Below are positions 1 to 10,949 of a DNA stretch of 64,000 nt, one piece after another. The translations under genes were made by a program, and so were the position numbers. The DNA comes from Lentinus brumalis (taxonomy: Eukaryota > Basidiomycota > Agaricomycetes > Polyporales > Polyporaceae), in the NCBI GenBank assembly GCA_001792895.1, contig MARA01000001.1:1612001-1676000 (forward strand), given 5' to 3'. The stretch's first letter is position 1. The number at the start of each line of letters is the position of its first letter. Below the pieces are notes generated by a model, which did no database searches, was not told where the DNA came from, and worked only from the letters and a program-made list of their open reading frames with translations.

Positions 1-464
1 AAGCACGTGTAGACGTGTACGCGTACGGAGGGGGCCCGAGTCACTTGAGGGGTTCGCCTCCATTCCGGTGACTCTTACTGTCTTCCAGCTTGCATCACCT
101 CCCGCAAACTGACTGAAAGTGAGCATGGTACGTTCTCATACACCGCCACAAGCACGATCCGGATCTCAGCTGCAATCTAGCCAATCACAAGGCTTTGCGC
201 CCGTCGCTTGGGCGTTCATTTTGACCACAAACTGGTTAATCTTCCAGTCCCAACACTACTGCTCAGGTTCTCCCTTCATTACCCACGTCAGATTCTTCTG
301 TGCTCTACATATGGCAGCGAATGCAAGTCCTCGTCTGGCTTCTGAGGTACGTCGAGGATCTCCTGGTCAAACTCAGGTTCCATGAACTCACGCGGTTGCC
401 GCTATAGCCACGACCGCTCTTTCTGTATGGAACGCTGCGAGCTCTCCCGCTCCTAGCATGGGCG
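1..464. other. Left edge, no gene recognised
   Basis: Both strands hold only short, low-information reading frames. I looked here for the missing N-terminal part of the AIG2-like remnant that follows and did not find the usual tyrosine-gly-thr start motif of that family. Confidence 0.5.
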
Positions 465-865
465 GTGACAGGTGACTCCCGTCAAGTCGCTTCGGTCGAA
501 AACCTCGTCCAGCCTGCCCATCTTCGAGGATACGCGCGGTTTTCTTTGCACCACAAGGACTACCCAGCCGTCATCAAGCACGCCGAGACCTCAGTCGTCG
601 ACGGGCTCCTCAGACCCTCTCGCAGCGAACCAAGCTGGACGACTTTGAGGGCGAGGTCTACAAGCCGACACCCGTGCCAGTGGAGACGACCGACGCAGAG
701 GGAAAGTCCCAGCTCGTCGACGCCGACATGTACCTCTGGGACCGCGACCACGACGAACTATCTACAGACGGGTGGGAGCTCAGCGTGTTCATACAAGAAC
801 GGCTCGACGACTGGCTGGACTTGTTTGGGGACATGGAGTTGGTCGGGGATGCTATCGAGACGTAG
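465..865 (+). pseudogene. AIG2-like / gamma-glutamylcyclotransferase-fold remnant
   Basis: Two reading frames together give the C-terminal two thirds of an AIG2-like (GGCT-fold) protein. The first (to about 610) contains HHKDYPAVI followed by VVDGLL; the second (from about 611) contains LDDFEGEVYK, then VDADMYLWD, and ends at a TAG at 863-865. The frames join if one base is restored between 610 and 611 (a C would turn CTCCTCAG into CTCCTCCAG), so the break is a one-base deletion. The N-terminal strand with the substrate-binding YGTL motif is not found upstream. Family members bind gamma-glutamyl or similar small substrates; no activity can be inferred for this copy. It is either a 5'-truncated remnant or a gene whose first exon I cannot see; the frameshift itself may be a sequence error. 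Confidence 0.55.
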
Positions 866-1752
866 GCTGTGAGTTTCACCGTTGTGGCGCACGGTCGCTC
901 AGGACCAGATGGGCTCACTCACGCACCCATATCAACGACTGACTCTCTTATTTCAAGACTTGAGCAATGCCGCCATGCCCCTCGCGAACCGGTTCGAGTC
1001 CAGGCCCTCGTCGCTCCACAAGACGCGCCCCTTTGCCCCAATCGTCCTCCAATCCAGAGCCATTGAAGCGGTTGGTCTTGGCGCTGACCTTACAACTTGT
1101 GTATCCTCCGACTACTCCATCTGGACCCTGGTCGCAGACGCAACGGTCAACGAAGTTGCCTCACAATTTTATTATCCCTACAGCACGTTTACCAGCGGTA
1201 CAATGGGGAGTTTCTGGCCCTGGTGGCAGCGCCCCGCATACAATATGGTAACGAGGCTCTTTCGGCAGCGATGTCCTCTCGTCCTCGACAAGGGTTTTTC
1301 GCGGCGACGGCGTCTACTCGTCCTCGATAATTGATCTCTCGACGGCGAGCCCTCTCTCTTCTGACAGGCAACTCGCAACGGACCGGAAACTGCGAGGCAA
1401 GTCGAGGGATGTCGCTCAGTCGGGCATTCAAGGATCCCCAGCGGCGCCATAGATGTATCTCAAGGTTGCAACCAAGTTGGTTTCCTGATGAAGCCCTGAA
1501 GCATGCTCAAATTATCCGCGATGGAGCGCTATCCCGCGAGGACACGTTTGGGAAAATGTCGCAAGAGTTCGCCCAATCGGACGCGGTTGCAGATATACGA
1601 TGGCATAGTACTGTAGTGATACAACTGAGAACTCTGTGCGGATGGGAAGCAGAACGAAAGACGATATGGACAGCAGTTTACAGATGAGCAAATATGCAAG
1701 AAGAGAGATGATTGTCGACAGAAGATTGTCCCCCAAAAGTCCCCCAAAGTGT
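866..1752. other. Intergenic, nothing recognised
   Basis: About 0.9 kb between the AIG2-like remnant and the 3' end of the C3HC zinc-finger gene. A 150-codon plus-strand frame runs through 882-1334 but has no family signature and no convincing splice context. Confidence 0.45.
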
Positions 1753-3848
1753 CTAACCAAGCAGGCCCTTGACGTACTTCAACAAGTCCTTGCCCTATAC
1801 GTTGCACGTCAGCAACGAGACGATAGCCACAATGAGGGGCAAAGCGCGCTTACCCCATGACTCTTCACATCTGCAACCATCGCCTCGATGGAGTTCGTCT
1901 CTCCGTCAGCACTCTCCGCTCCTTCCGCGATGCTGTCCGGACGTCCGCTGGGCACACGGTTCAGCCCGAGCCGCTGCCGCTGCACGTTGCCATAGCGGGA
2001 CACGACAGCCATGACAGCACGCCATCCCTCCATCGCACCCGGCTGCGCATTAACCTGCGTAGACGAGCCATTCATGCTCGCCGACGACGCCAATGACACC
2101 AAAGACGATGAGCGCTGATGGCCATTTGCTTGGGCGGCCGTCGGGGACGGGGTCGGGAGCGATGGCAGAACAGTCGACCGGACGACGTAAGGGCAGTAAG
2201 GTCGGTGCTCGCGCAGGATGTCCAACTGGCGCTGGGGCTGCGGCTTTTTGTTCGCGCCACCCTCAGCGTTATCACCCATCATGGGGTCGTCCGCCTCGGC
2301 CGGCTTGGGGAGGAACGCCCAAAGACCCACACGGCGTTGACACAGCGGGCAATGCAGAAGGGCCGTGTCGGGGCGGAGGAAACCGCTTGGGACAGAGTGC
2401 AACGATAACAGCGATGTGGACGCTGAGATGCGGAGAGAGGATCTCGTTGAGGTGGGCGTGGGAGTGCTCTCGCGAGCAACGGAAGACGCACGCGAGAGCG
2501 TGGGCCTCCTTGGTGATCCAGGAGCAACCGATCCAGCGCGCGAGATCGATGGTGTCCTTGAAAGCTCTGGAGGAGCGGGAGGAAGTATGGCCCAGCCGAA
2601 AACAGCGGTCAAGATGGCCGTTTCCGAAGGTTGTGCGCGGGAAGCCGACGCGGTTGAGGCGCTTGAAGGGCTATCGTCGGTGGGTGTCGAAGGTTCCGAT
2701 GTCTCGGCGAGGGAGGACGACGGTAGAGAAACCGACGAGACGATAGATGTCAGCGACTGGACTTGCGCGGCGGTCTGAGTATAACAGTCAGACAGAGTAC
2801 GACTATGTGGTGCACTAACAGCTCACAAGAGGGTGCTTGATAGCAACTCCCTGCATCACACTGTCGAGCAGAATGGCGCGGGCTTTGATCTCCCGAATGG
2901 TGGTTAGCGGTGCTTGCAACGGGATGTGATAGATCGAATCTATGAGTAACGTCAGATCTTCGAGCTGTATACGATAGGTGGCGACATGGGCAACGCACCA
3001 TCGCATTGACGAGTCTTCCAAGGGCAACCGTCCTTGTGATTGTGTACAAGTTGCGCGCGTTGCTTCTCCACTAGCGCGTTCGCTAGGGGCAGCTATTGTT
3101 AGTACAGACCTACCTGCCAGAGTGTCCTACATACCGGCTTCACGAGTCATGCCATCTCGACTGGCAACGACCCATGAAACGCCACACAACCCACATACAA
3201 GGCGGTCCTTGCCGTCGTTGATCCACCCGCACTTCGACGCAGCCACAGCATCAATGGCAGCAGGCTTGTTGCCGTACGTGGAAAGCTTGTACGTCGCCAA
3301 CCGTGACAAGAACGACTGGGTAGACGAGGGTCGGTAGTCGCTCAAGGATGAGGCGGAGGTCTGGGGAGGCCTGGATCCGAGCCTGATAGGAAGGGCATTC
3401 CTTGTGCGACTCGCGGTGCGAGAGAGGATGGCAGCGAGGTGAGGCGCAGTCTTGGACAGCTTCTCCAAGTCGCCCGCGGGGTCCTACAGTGGTACGACGT
3501 TGAGGACGACTTGCTCAGGCCACCTCCCCGCTGAGAGCTTTACGTACGGTTTAGGATCCTTCTTAATCCCATACTTGGTCAACATTGCGTATATCGAGCG
3601 AGACGTGCGGAGGCGCTTGAGAGGAGGTCGCTGGGTGGCGGTTGTCGGAGATGCCGTAGGGCCCACGGCCTCGTCGAGTGTCTGCAAGGCATCTTCGAGT
3701 TTGCGCTGAGGCGCCGTGTCAGTACACGTCAGCGACAGGATCCGTTCGAGGGAAGACATACTTTGAGAGACTTGTCGGACGAGCTGGGAACCGCGGTGGG
3801 TGTGGGAGTGGTTATCGTGGAGACGGATTGCTCAGTCGTCGCCGACAT
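1753..3848 (-). CDS. C3HC zinc-finger / Rsm1-domain protein (NIPA-like)
   Basis: Seven exons: 3848-3762, 3705-3544, 3483-3135, 3082-2999, 2939-2827, 2774-1854, 1794-1753; about 585 residues. Exon 2 has the family opener RSIYAMLTKYGIKK; exon 3 has a Cys followed 12 residues later by CGLC; exon 4 supplies the HNHKDGCPW part, completing a C3HC zinc finger. A Ser/Pro/Arg-rich linker follows, then a second Cys-rich block (HCPLCQRRVGLWAF, later REHRPYCPYV) typical of the Rsm1 half. Relatives are human NIPA/ZC3HC1, fission yeast Rsm1 (mRNA export) and yeast Pml39 (nuclear basket), so a nuclear-pore or mRNA-export role is likely by homology. The start at 3848 is chosen because it gives a 29-residue first exon with a clean GTATGT donor. 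All seven exons keep phase. Confidence 0.85.
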
Positions 3849-4143
3849 CTTGGTCGTGTTTGGAGGGGCGGTGGACTACGAAAGCAATCTACGACCGAGG
3901 AAGAGAGGAAGAGAGGCAGGGATGCAGCGCAGGGGCAGAGGGTGGTGGTGGCGGAGAGCAGAGAGCGGCGGTGGCGGACTCGACGCGCAGACGCCCCTGT
4001 CAGCGCGGGCGCCTCCGCGTGGGCGCAGCACGGCCCGCGCAGGAACACTGCTCGAGACAGCCTCGAGTTGCCAGAGTTCGGAGTCTGCAGTGCACTTCCC
4101 TCCCTCCACGTCGATCCCTACTCTACCACCATCGCCGGACAAC

Positions 4144-5906
4144 ATGTCCCTTCCGCCGCAACTTCTGCACACGCTCGAGGGCATCAAATATCAAGTCAAA
4201 GACGCGTTCTGGGCTCTCTCATCATGTATATGCCAGCAGTCTGCGAAAGTGAAGATCAACGGAAGGACATGTGCGCGCGTTCTTTAACTTGATACGTTCC
4301 GGGTCTCACCACTTCTTGTAGTCAAGATCATTCGTGTCCTCGGAGAGGGAGGCTTCTCGTTCGTCTACCTCGCGCAGGACGAGCACAGTGGGGTACGTCA
4401 TTGCTGCTCTGTCGCAGTCCCATAGTACTCAACTCGCGCTTCAGAGGCAATTCGCACTCAAGAAGATACGCTGTCCAAGTGGGCAGGAGGATGTGCGTCA
4501 GGCGATGCGAGAGGTGGAGGCGTACAGGCGTTTCAAGTGAGTCTAAGCCAGTCCTCGCTACTTCCCACTCCCTGAGCCGCGCAATTAAGACATCCCAACA
4601 TCATCCGAATACTCGTACGTCGAAGGAGCTTATTAAGTTGAATTGCCATTAACACACTGCCTAGGACTCTGCAGTTGTACAGGACCCTAATGGCGACGGC
4701 CAGATAGTGTACTTGTTCCTCCCCATCTACAAGGTAAACGGCCCCGACCCTCCCAGAAGTGTCAGTCTGAATGGTGACCCTTAGCGTGGCAACTTGCAAG
4801 ACGCCATTAACGCGAACTCCATCAACGGCACCCACTTCTCCGAGACCGAGATGCTCCGCTACTTCAAGGGCACATGCGAGGCTATCCGTGCCATGCATGA
4901 CTATCGCGCACCAATTGGCACCAAGTCTGAGCCCTTCCAGTCCCGCGCGAACCAGTCTTCAGCTGCTCGACATGCCCCTTCTCTTCCCAACTCGCCGCGT
5001 CACTCAGAAGAGGATGACGAGATGTTCCCACACCCCGAAGGCGACGGGGAGGGTGGATACTCATACCATGGTCCAAGCAGTGCTTCGAACGTTCCTCTTA
5101 TGACAAGGGACCGGCCAGAGGACGAGCACGAGACGATCTTTGATGGCGATGAGGAACTGAACAGGATACAGCGCGACGGTGCGAACGGGAATGCGCAGCC
5201 TGGCCAGACGGAGCTTGTTCCGTACGCACACCGCGACCTGAAGCCTGGGTGCGTCGGTTTGACCTCGCTAACCTACCTGTCACTCACGGGACTGCAGAAA
5301 CATCATGATCTCGGACGAAGGCCAACCCATCCTTATGGACTTCGGTAGTGCAATGAAGGCTCGGATAAAGATTGAGAACCGCAACCAGGCGCTCCTTCAA
5401 CAAGTAAGTGCACTTTGTGCTTGGGGGTAAGATTACGCCCTGAGTGAGCTACCCAGGATATCGCGGCGGAGCAAAGTACCATGGCGTACCGCGCGCCAGA
5501 GCTGTTCGACGTCAAGACCGGTATCACTCTCGATGAGAAGGTTGACATCTGGGTACGTCTTCTTCGGCCCATTTACTGCGCACGCTCGCTCATGCGTCAC
5601 ACACAGTCGCTTGGGTGCACTCTGTATGCCCTGGCATACTCTCATTCTCCGTTTGAGAACTTGCAGACCACGGAGCAGGGCGGTTCAATAGCCATGGCAG
5701 TCATGGGCGCACAGTACAAGCACCCACCCTCGGCCTACTCACAAGGTCTGCGGGACCTGATCGACAGCATGCTGAAAGTCAAGCCTCAAGAGCGGCCTGA
5801 TATCCACGAGGTACGTTCCTACTGGATCCTTGCGGACCATTCTTGACTCACAATGTTCTTTCAGGTGATCCGGAGAACCGACCAGGTCCTGGCGAGTCTC
5901 CGGTAA
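4144..5906 (+). CDS. STK16/Env7-type serine/threonine kinase
   Basis: Ten exons: 4144-4270, 4322-4392, 4445-4536, 4590-4614, 4665-4733, 4785-5248, 5298-5403, 5457-5552, 5607-5810, 5865-5906; 431 residues. Kinase landmarks in order: glycine loop GEGGFSFVYLA, ALKK lysine, RDLKP catalytic loop split by an intron, MDFGSA (DFG), MAYRAPELF (APE) and DIWSLGC. The N-terminal Cys pair C28-I-C30 sits just before the kinase domain, as the acylated CVC of human STK16 does, so membrane anchoring is plausible; yeast Env7 acts at the vacuole. Between the helix after KGTCEAIRAMHDY and the catalytic loop (about residues 170-270) lies a roughly 100-residue acidic, Ser/Pro-rich insertion absent from the human protein. 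Exon 4 is only 25 nt. The 3' end converges on the next gene with 164 bp between them. Confidence 0.88.
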
Positions 5907-6070
5907 TTGAGAGACACGTCTGTCTCAGTGTGGCAGGCTTCGCCACTGTGACTTGAATACATGCCCGTGTCGTGCTCGTGCTGTCCACTCCTTGCTTTCT
6001 CGATTACTTATGAGCTATGCCGTCATGGACGCTATCGTGCTATATAGGATATATATACATACATGCATAA

Positions 6071-7229
6071 TCACCTCGGGATGCTATGAGGCTTCGCTGC
6101 GCCGCCTCTTCTTCGCCTGTGCGCCTCCTTTACCGTCCTTCGCTGCGTGCTTCGCGGGAGCAGACTTTGCGGTGGGTAATCTGGCAGCTGACCGATCTTT
6201 CGACGGTTTGCTCGAGGGGCGTCCTCCTTGGGAGACTTCGTCGGTGTTGGTTTTGATTTCTTCGGGCCATGTTTCGGTGCAACATCCTCCCCGTCCGCCT
6301 CCGCCTCCGCTTCTCGCTCGAGTTTCCGCTTCTTCGCCGGTGGACCCTTCGCTGATTTCTTGTCGGTGGCTTTGGGCTTTGCCTCGACGTCGGAGTCGGC
6401 AGGAGATTCTGTGGCAGCGGCCTCCTCCTTAGCCTCCTTAGCCTCCTTCTTGGCCTTGTACTTGGCCTTCAAGACCTTTTGCTTCTCGCGCTTAGCCTTT
6501 ATGGCAGCTTGTTTAGCTTTCTGTGGGCAAGCACAAAAATGCGTCAACGGTTGAAAAGACGTGTGCGCTAGGACAGGAGGGACGTACCCTCTTCTGAGCG
6601 CGTTTCGACAGCTGTCCCTCAGCAGGCTTCTTCGCGTCGTGTGCTTGTGCTCTCAAGAGGGTCCGCGCGTCGAAGTCTGCCTCTACCGTCACGGCGGCAT
6701 CCCTGAAACGCTTGAAGTGTCGGTTATGGGCCTGTGTCACGGCGAGACGTCAGCTTTCTCTTGCACGCGTAGTAAGAGTGGATGGCCATGTGCTCACACC
6801 GGACTTCATGTGAACGTCGATCATGATCGGGTTCTTGAGCAGCTTCCCCGGGCACACGAAGCATGCCTTCACCTCTGGCTCTGCAGAGATGAGGTAGATT
6901 GGGTTTCGGAGAACCTCTGTCACGGTCATGGATGGTACTTCGTCTTCATCCTCTTCCTCGGACCCCAGTTCGCTCTCTGCCTCTTCCTCCTCGTCCACCC
7001 CATCGTCCTCGTCTCCCACCGCGTCCTCTTCTTCATCATCGCTGCCTGCATCACTGCCGTCCGCAGGTGCCATCTTGACCTCGTCGTCGGACTCGTCTTC
7101 GGAGCCGGACGAAGAGGACTCGTCCGAGTCGGTGTCGTTCATCCCCAGCATCTCCTTCATGTCCCCGTCCAGCCCGAGCTCCTCCTCCTCCTCCTTTTTG
7201 CGTATGCGCTTTTCGATGCGTTTGAACAT
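6071..7229 (-). CDS. Acidic, Lys-rich protein with a C2H2-like finger (probably nucleolar)
   Basis: Exons 7229-6798, 6731-6597 and 6520-6071 give 338 residues as read. Order: basic start (MFKRIEKRIRKK), a long Asp/Glu/Ser tract (about 20-95), then the conserved block TVTEVLRNPIYLI and CFVCPGKLLKN, whose two Cys and the following H-x5-H across the first intron make a U1-type C2H2 finger, then Lys/Ala-rich coiled sequence. This composition is typical of nucleolar ribosome-biogenesis proteins; I do not recognise a named family. Near the C-terminus the frame probably shifts: restoring one base near 6226-6230 (an AAGGAGG run) opens a Lys/Ala-rich tail ending KKRRRSEAS with a stop at 6086-6084, more natural than the tail read directly. 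It shares a 252-bp divergent promoter region with the exoribonuclease gene. Confidence 0.7.
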
Positions 7230-7481
7230 GATGTGAGGATGCGCAGTAGCTCAGAACAGAAGCTAGCAAGTCGTGGGTGGTAGAGCTGGTGGCGGACCGG
7301 AGGAACTTTTGGGATCGAGATCTGAGATCTGGGTGATCGACGTGCTAGCGCCCACTTTTTGGCCTTGAAGCGCATCCACCGCTGTCCACTCACCGTCTCT
7401 TCTCTTCTGCTTGTCTTCGTTCGCTCACTCAAACTCTGGGCCGGTTCTTGCTGAGATTGCTCACACCTCAGCTTTTTTAGT

Positions 7482-10406
7482 ATGAAACGAGCGGTACTCC
7501 AATGCTCCGACGTCTCCTCTGGCTTTCGCAACACCCTCCGTCGATGCGCCAGCACCTCTTCTCATGGAGCGAGCAGATTCAAGAGCAGAAACCAGACGCC
7601 TCACGACCGCAAAGGTTCTGAGCGGGAAGTAACCATTGCGTCAGAACTGAAGGCATTACTGTCGCCGGAAGCGTGCGGATGGCTGGAGGGCAAGCCGTAC
7701 AAGGCGGACAAGAAGGGCAAGCGTCCTCTGACGGCCGTCTTTGACGGTCTGACACCTTCCCCGCCATCTATTGAGAAGATGTCGTTCGACGCGATGGACC
7801 CGATGTCTGAGGTCACCTCCGACTTCGTGGGCGCAGACGACGACGCGCTCGCCGAAGAGTCTGTGCACATACCTGCCGGTGATCTGGTCGAGATTCGCAG
7901 GCGAGTCCCAGAATCTATGCTCTCTCCTTCCCTTGCCAACCTTGCCGTGACCTTTTAGGAGTGCAGTACCGATGCGCGGCGTGGTGCTCTACTCCATCCT
8001 GTACAAACGGAAGTGGACCATCCAGACCCTCACAAGCCACGGCGAAATTTGGCAGCATGATGAGCACGATGTCACGTTCCGAATCCCTGGATTCGTCCAC
8101 AAAACGCTGGCCGAGAAGTGTGGCATGTTCGAAGACGCGCGTTCGGAGACGGAGATGGCTGCGCGGGTGGACATCTTGAAGCGTCTTCGGACATTCGAGA
8201 AACGCTTCGAGTACGACTGCCACCTGATACCCGAACTCGCTCGTTCAATGTCGTTCTACGAACGGGTCGCGCACCCTGACGGGAAGTCATGGTCCCAGGT
8301 CACGACCCGCCAGGCAGCGGAAATGCTGCTGGGGAAGAAGGCGACTTTGACCACCGACGATCTATTCGCAGTGCAGAGTTACCTGATTGACCAGGGTGAC
8401 CTGTTCGTCTCCGAAGCTCGGCGGTTTCTGCAGACGCAGCTCTTCTGGGTCCGCCCTCGACAAGAAGTGGAAGACGTCCGAAGTGTCCACAGGTTGATTC
8501 TTCACAAAAGCCCTGCCCTAGACGCATTTATCTCGAAGGCCCGCAATGTTGTTCAGGACTCAAGACAACGCGCGGTGGATTCCTTCAACGAGCCGCCTTC
8601 TCGGCAGCCCCTGGACGGCTTGCATTGGACCGCAGAGGACAAGGCCATTATGCGTTTCCTGGTGGCGTCGATGCAGAACCGCAGAATCATCCAGACTGAT
8701 CCCTACGCTATTCCCCTCGCGCACATACTGAAGAAGCTTGGACTGTACACCAGCCAGGAGATCGACGCCTACGACGTCAGGACCACACACGCTCTCCTCG
8801 TCGAACTAGGCGTCGTCGCGCCGTGGGAGGAGCTGAATACTCGAGAAGGGATCAGGCGAACGTATCCCCTGGCCATCGATCCGGCACCCTCAAAGTCCAC
8901 TCCTATCATTCCTAGTCCGCTCGGACCAGACGACTTCTACTCTCACGACATCGTAGAATCCATCCGGCACGACTTCGGCGACCTGCCTGTGTACGTCGTT
9001 GACGACTGGAATGCCGAGGAACTCGACGACGGTTTCTCTGTTGAAAGGATACCGTCGGACCCGGAGCACACCTGGCTTCACGTTCACATCGCGGACCCTA
9101 CGACGTTGCTACCTCCCACCCATAAGCTCGCTCGGCATGCGATGGAAATGACCACGGCCTATTATTTCCCAGACCGTTCGGTGCCGATGCTACCCCGTGA
9201 CGCGCGCTTCCACCGCTTCAGTCTCGGGAACACCCCCGGGCAAGCCGAGACCGTCCTGACGTTCAGCCTGAAGACGAACGCATCAGGGGAGATCGTGGAT
9301 TACAAGGTTCGACCATCCGTCGTTCGGAACGTCCGTATCATCAGGTACGATGAGGTCGACTCTCTGCTCGGCGAGCCACCCCAATCAGCCATGTATCCTT
9401 TCGGTAAACCTCTTTCCTCTACGACACACCCGCACCGTACATACGACGCTGCCACGACAGAAGATTTTCGGGAGATGAAGAAGATCGCCCGTAGCCTCAT
9501 TCAATACCGCCTGAACAACGGCGCACTGGTCTTCGCATTCAGTTCGCCGGAGATGACCGTCGACCCCGCCCAATACCCAGCGAGCTGTTGTCAACTGACG
9601 AACCGCACGCGTTCCGCGGGTTCCCGTCCGTGATGTACGCCGTCCGGCAGACATTTACGGGGGGCTCGCGAGCCATGATCGCCGAATGCATGATGGGCGC
9701 AGGGCGCGTCGCGTCGCTCTTTTTCCGGGACCGCGGCATCCCCGCTCTGCGGCGCACTGTGGGCGCAGTGCGGGTCGAACGAAAGGGCGGGCTGGAGGCC
9801 CTCATGGCGACGCGAACGGAACATGGGACCATCAACGCCTTCGAGGCGATGCGCAACCGCATTTCCGCGCCTCCAGGCGGGTACTCGACGACCCCCGGAG
9901 GCCATTCGCTGCTTGGAGTCCGCGAGGGCGAAGGATATATGAAGGTCACGTCGCCGCTGCGGCGCTTTGGCGATATGCTCGCGCACTGGCAGATCAAGCA
10001 CGCGCTGCTCGCGGAGGGAAACCCAGTGCTGTTCGACGAGGCTTGGCTCGCGCAGGTGGCTGAGGACATGGGCAGCCGCGAGCTCGAGGCCAAGCGTACG
10101 GAGGGCCGCCAGCAGCAGTTCTGGGCTCACTCGTACATATTGAGGTGGTTGCGGGACCCTGTGCATAAGGAGCGGGCGCACGACCCCTTGCGCTCGCTGA
10201 AGGCCCGCGTTACAGAAGGCCCTGTGCCGACCTCGCGCTACTTGGAGTCTATGTACAAGGTGCATATTCCTGAGCTTGGGTTGCAGGGCCGGATTATGCA
10301 GTTCCCGCGGAACCGCACAGTCGAGTTGGGCGAGGAGGTGGAAGTGGAGATTGACCGGATACAGTTGGGCACACATCCGCTGCTGGACCTTAAGATCCGT
10401 TCCTAG
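7482..10406 (+). CDS. DSS1-type mitochondrial 3'-5' exoribonuclease (RNB family), one-base frameshift
   Basis: Exon 1 is 7482-7900 and exon 2 is 7959-10406; about 955 residues once one base is restored. The N-terminus is Arg/Ser-rich and nearly free of acidic residues, as in a mitochondrial presequence. The RNB catalytic signature NAEELDDGFS lies near residue 490, and the C-terminal part has SPLRRFGD and an S1-like end. Relatives are yeast Dss1, the exonuclease of the mitochondrial degradosome, and Neurospora CYT-4. The single intron begins with GC (AG^GCGAGT) and ends TTTTAG, and joins EIRR to SAVPMRG in phase. At about 9571-9573 the frame breaks: restoring one A (CAATAC to CAAATAC) joins TVDPAQ to IPSELLSTDEP. 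Both halves are well conserved, so a sequence error or very recent deletion fits better than an old pseudogene. Confidence 0.85.
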
Positions 10407-10949
10407 ACGACCTGCGGTCTCACCCCAGTGCTGTAGACGTACTAATACTGCATAATTTCTCGCAGGCACACCCACCCACTGATTGCATACAACATGTAAG
10501 TACTGCAGTATATGAATTCTTGTAAGGGGTTGGTACGCATGCACGAGATATCTGCTATTGTCGATGGTCTAGGTAAGTGAAGGTTATACTATGTCATTCA
10601 CGTTTGACCCTGGAATTGAACAACGTATGTAGGAAAGGTGAGGACCTCTCGAGATTCACGGTCGTCCGCGCTGGCTGCGGGTGTTGCCAATCTCCGTTCA
10701 CGGCTGTACCTTGTGCGTGCTCCGATCTGCTCTCCTGCATTCGCCACTTCGGGACCCGCCACCTACGCCCTCCGACGCCTCCCTCGATCGCGCGGAACTC
10801 CTCGATATTAACCACAGGAGGACTCAGGCTGGCCGTCTCGACCAAGTACTTAGGTAAGTAGCGCAGACTAACCTCCTGGCCATTTTTGCCATTGCTTTTG
10901 GCACTCCTATTCCTCCTCCTTCCTTAGAACTCTGACTGGTTCTCATGAG
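10407..10949. other. Intergenic, nothing assigned
   Basis: About 540 bp after the exoribonuclease stop. There are several donor-like GTAAGT strings (10496, 10573, 10853) and short frames, but no chain of exons that gives a recognisable protein. Confidence 0.4.

Noticed and set aside
2093..2746. A 217-codon plus-strand frame
   Set aside because: Antisense of the large exon of the C3HC zinc-finger gene; no family signature and no splice support.
6928..7236. A poly-Ser frame on the plus strand
   Set aside because: It is the antisense of the Asp/Glu tract of the acidic minus-strand gene; GA-rich codons read backwards give Ser runs.
7482..10406. Calling the exoribonuclease a pseudogene
   Set aside because: There is one single-base break between two well conserved halves, and similar one-base losses occur in other housekeeping genes here, so error is more likely than decay.
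9591..10544. A 317-codon minus-strand frame
   Set aside because: Antisense to the conserved 3' half of the exoribonuclease; long antisense frames are expected at this GC content.
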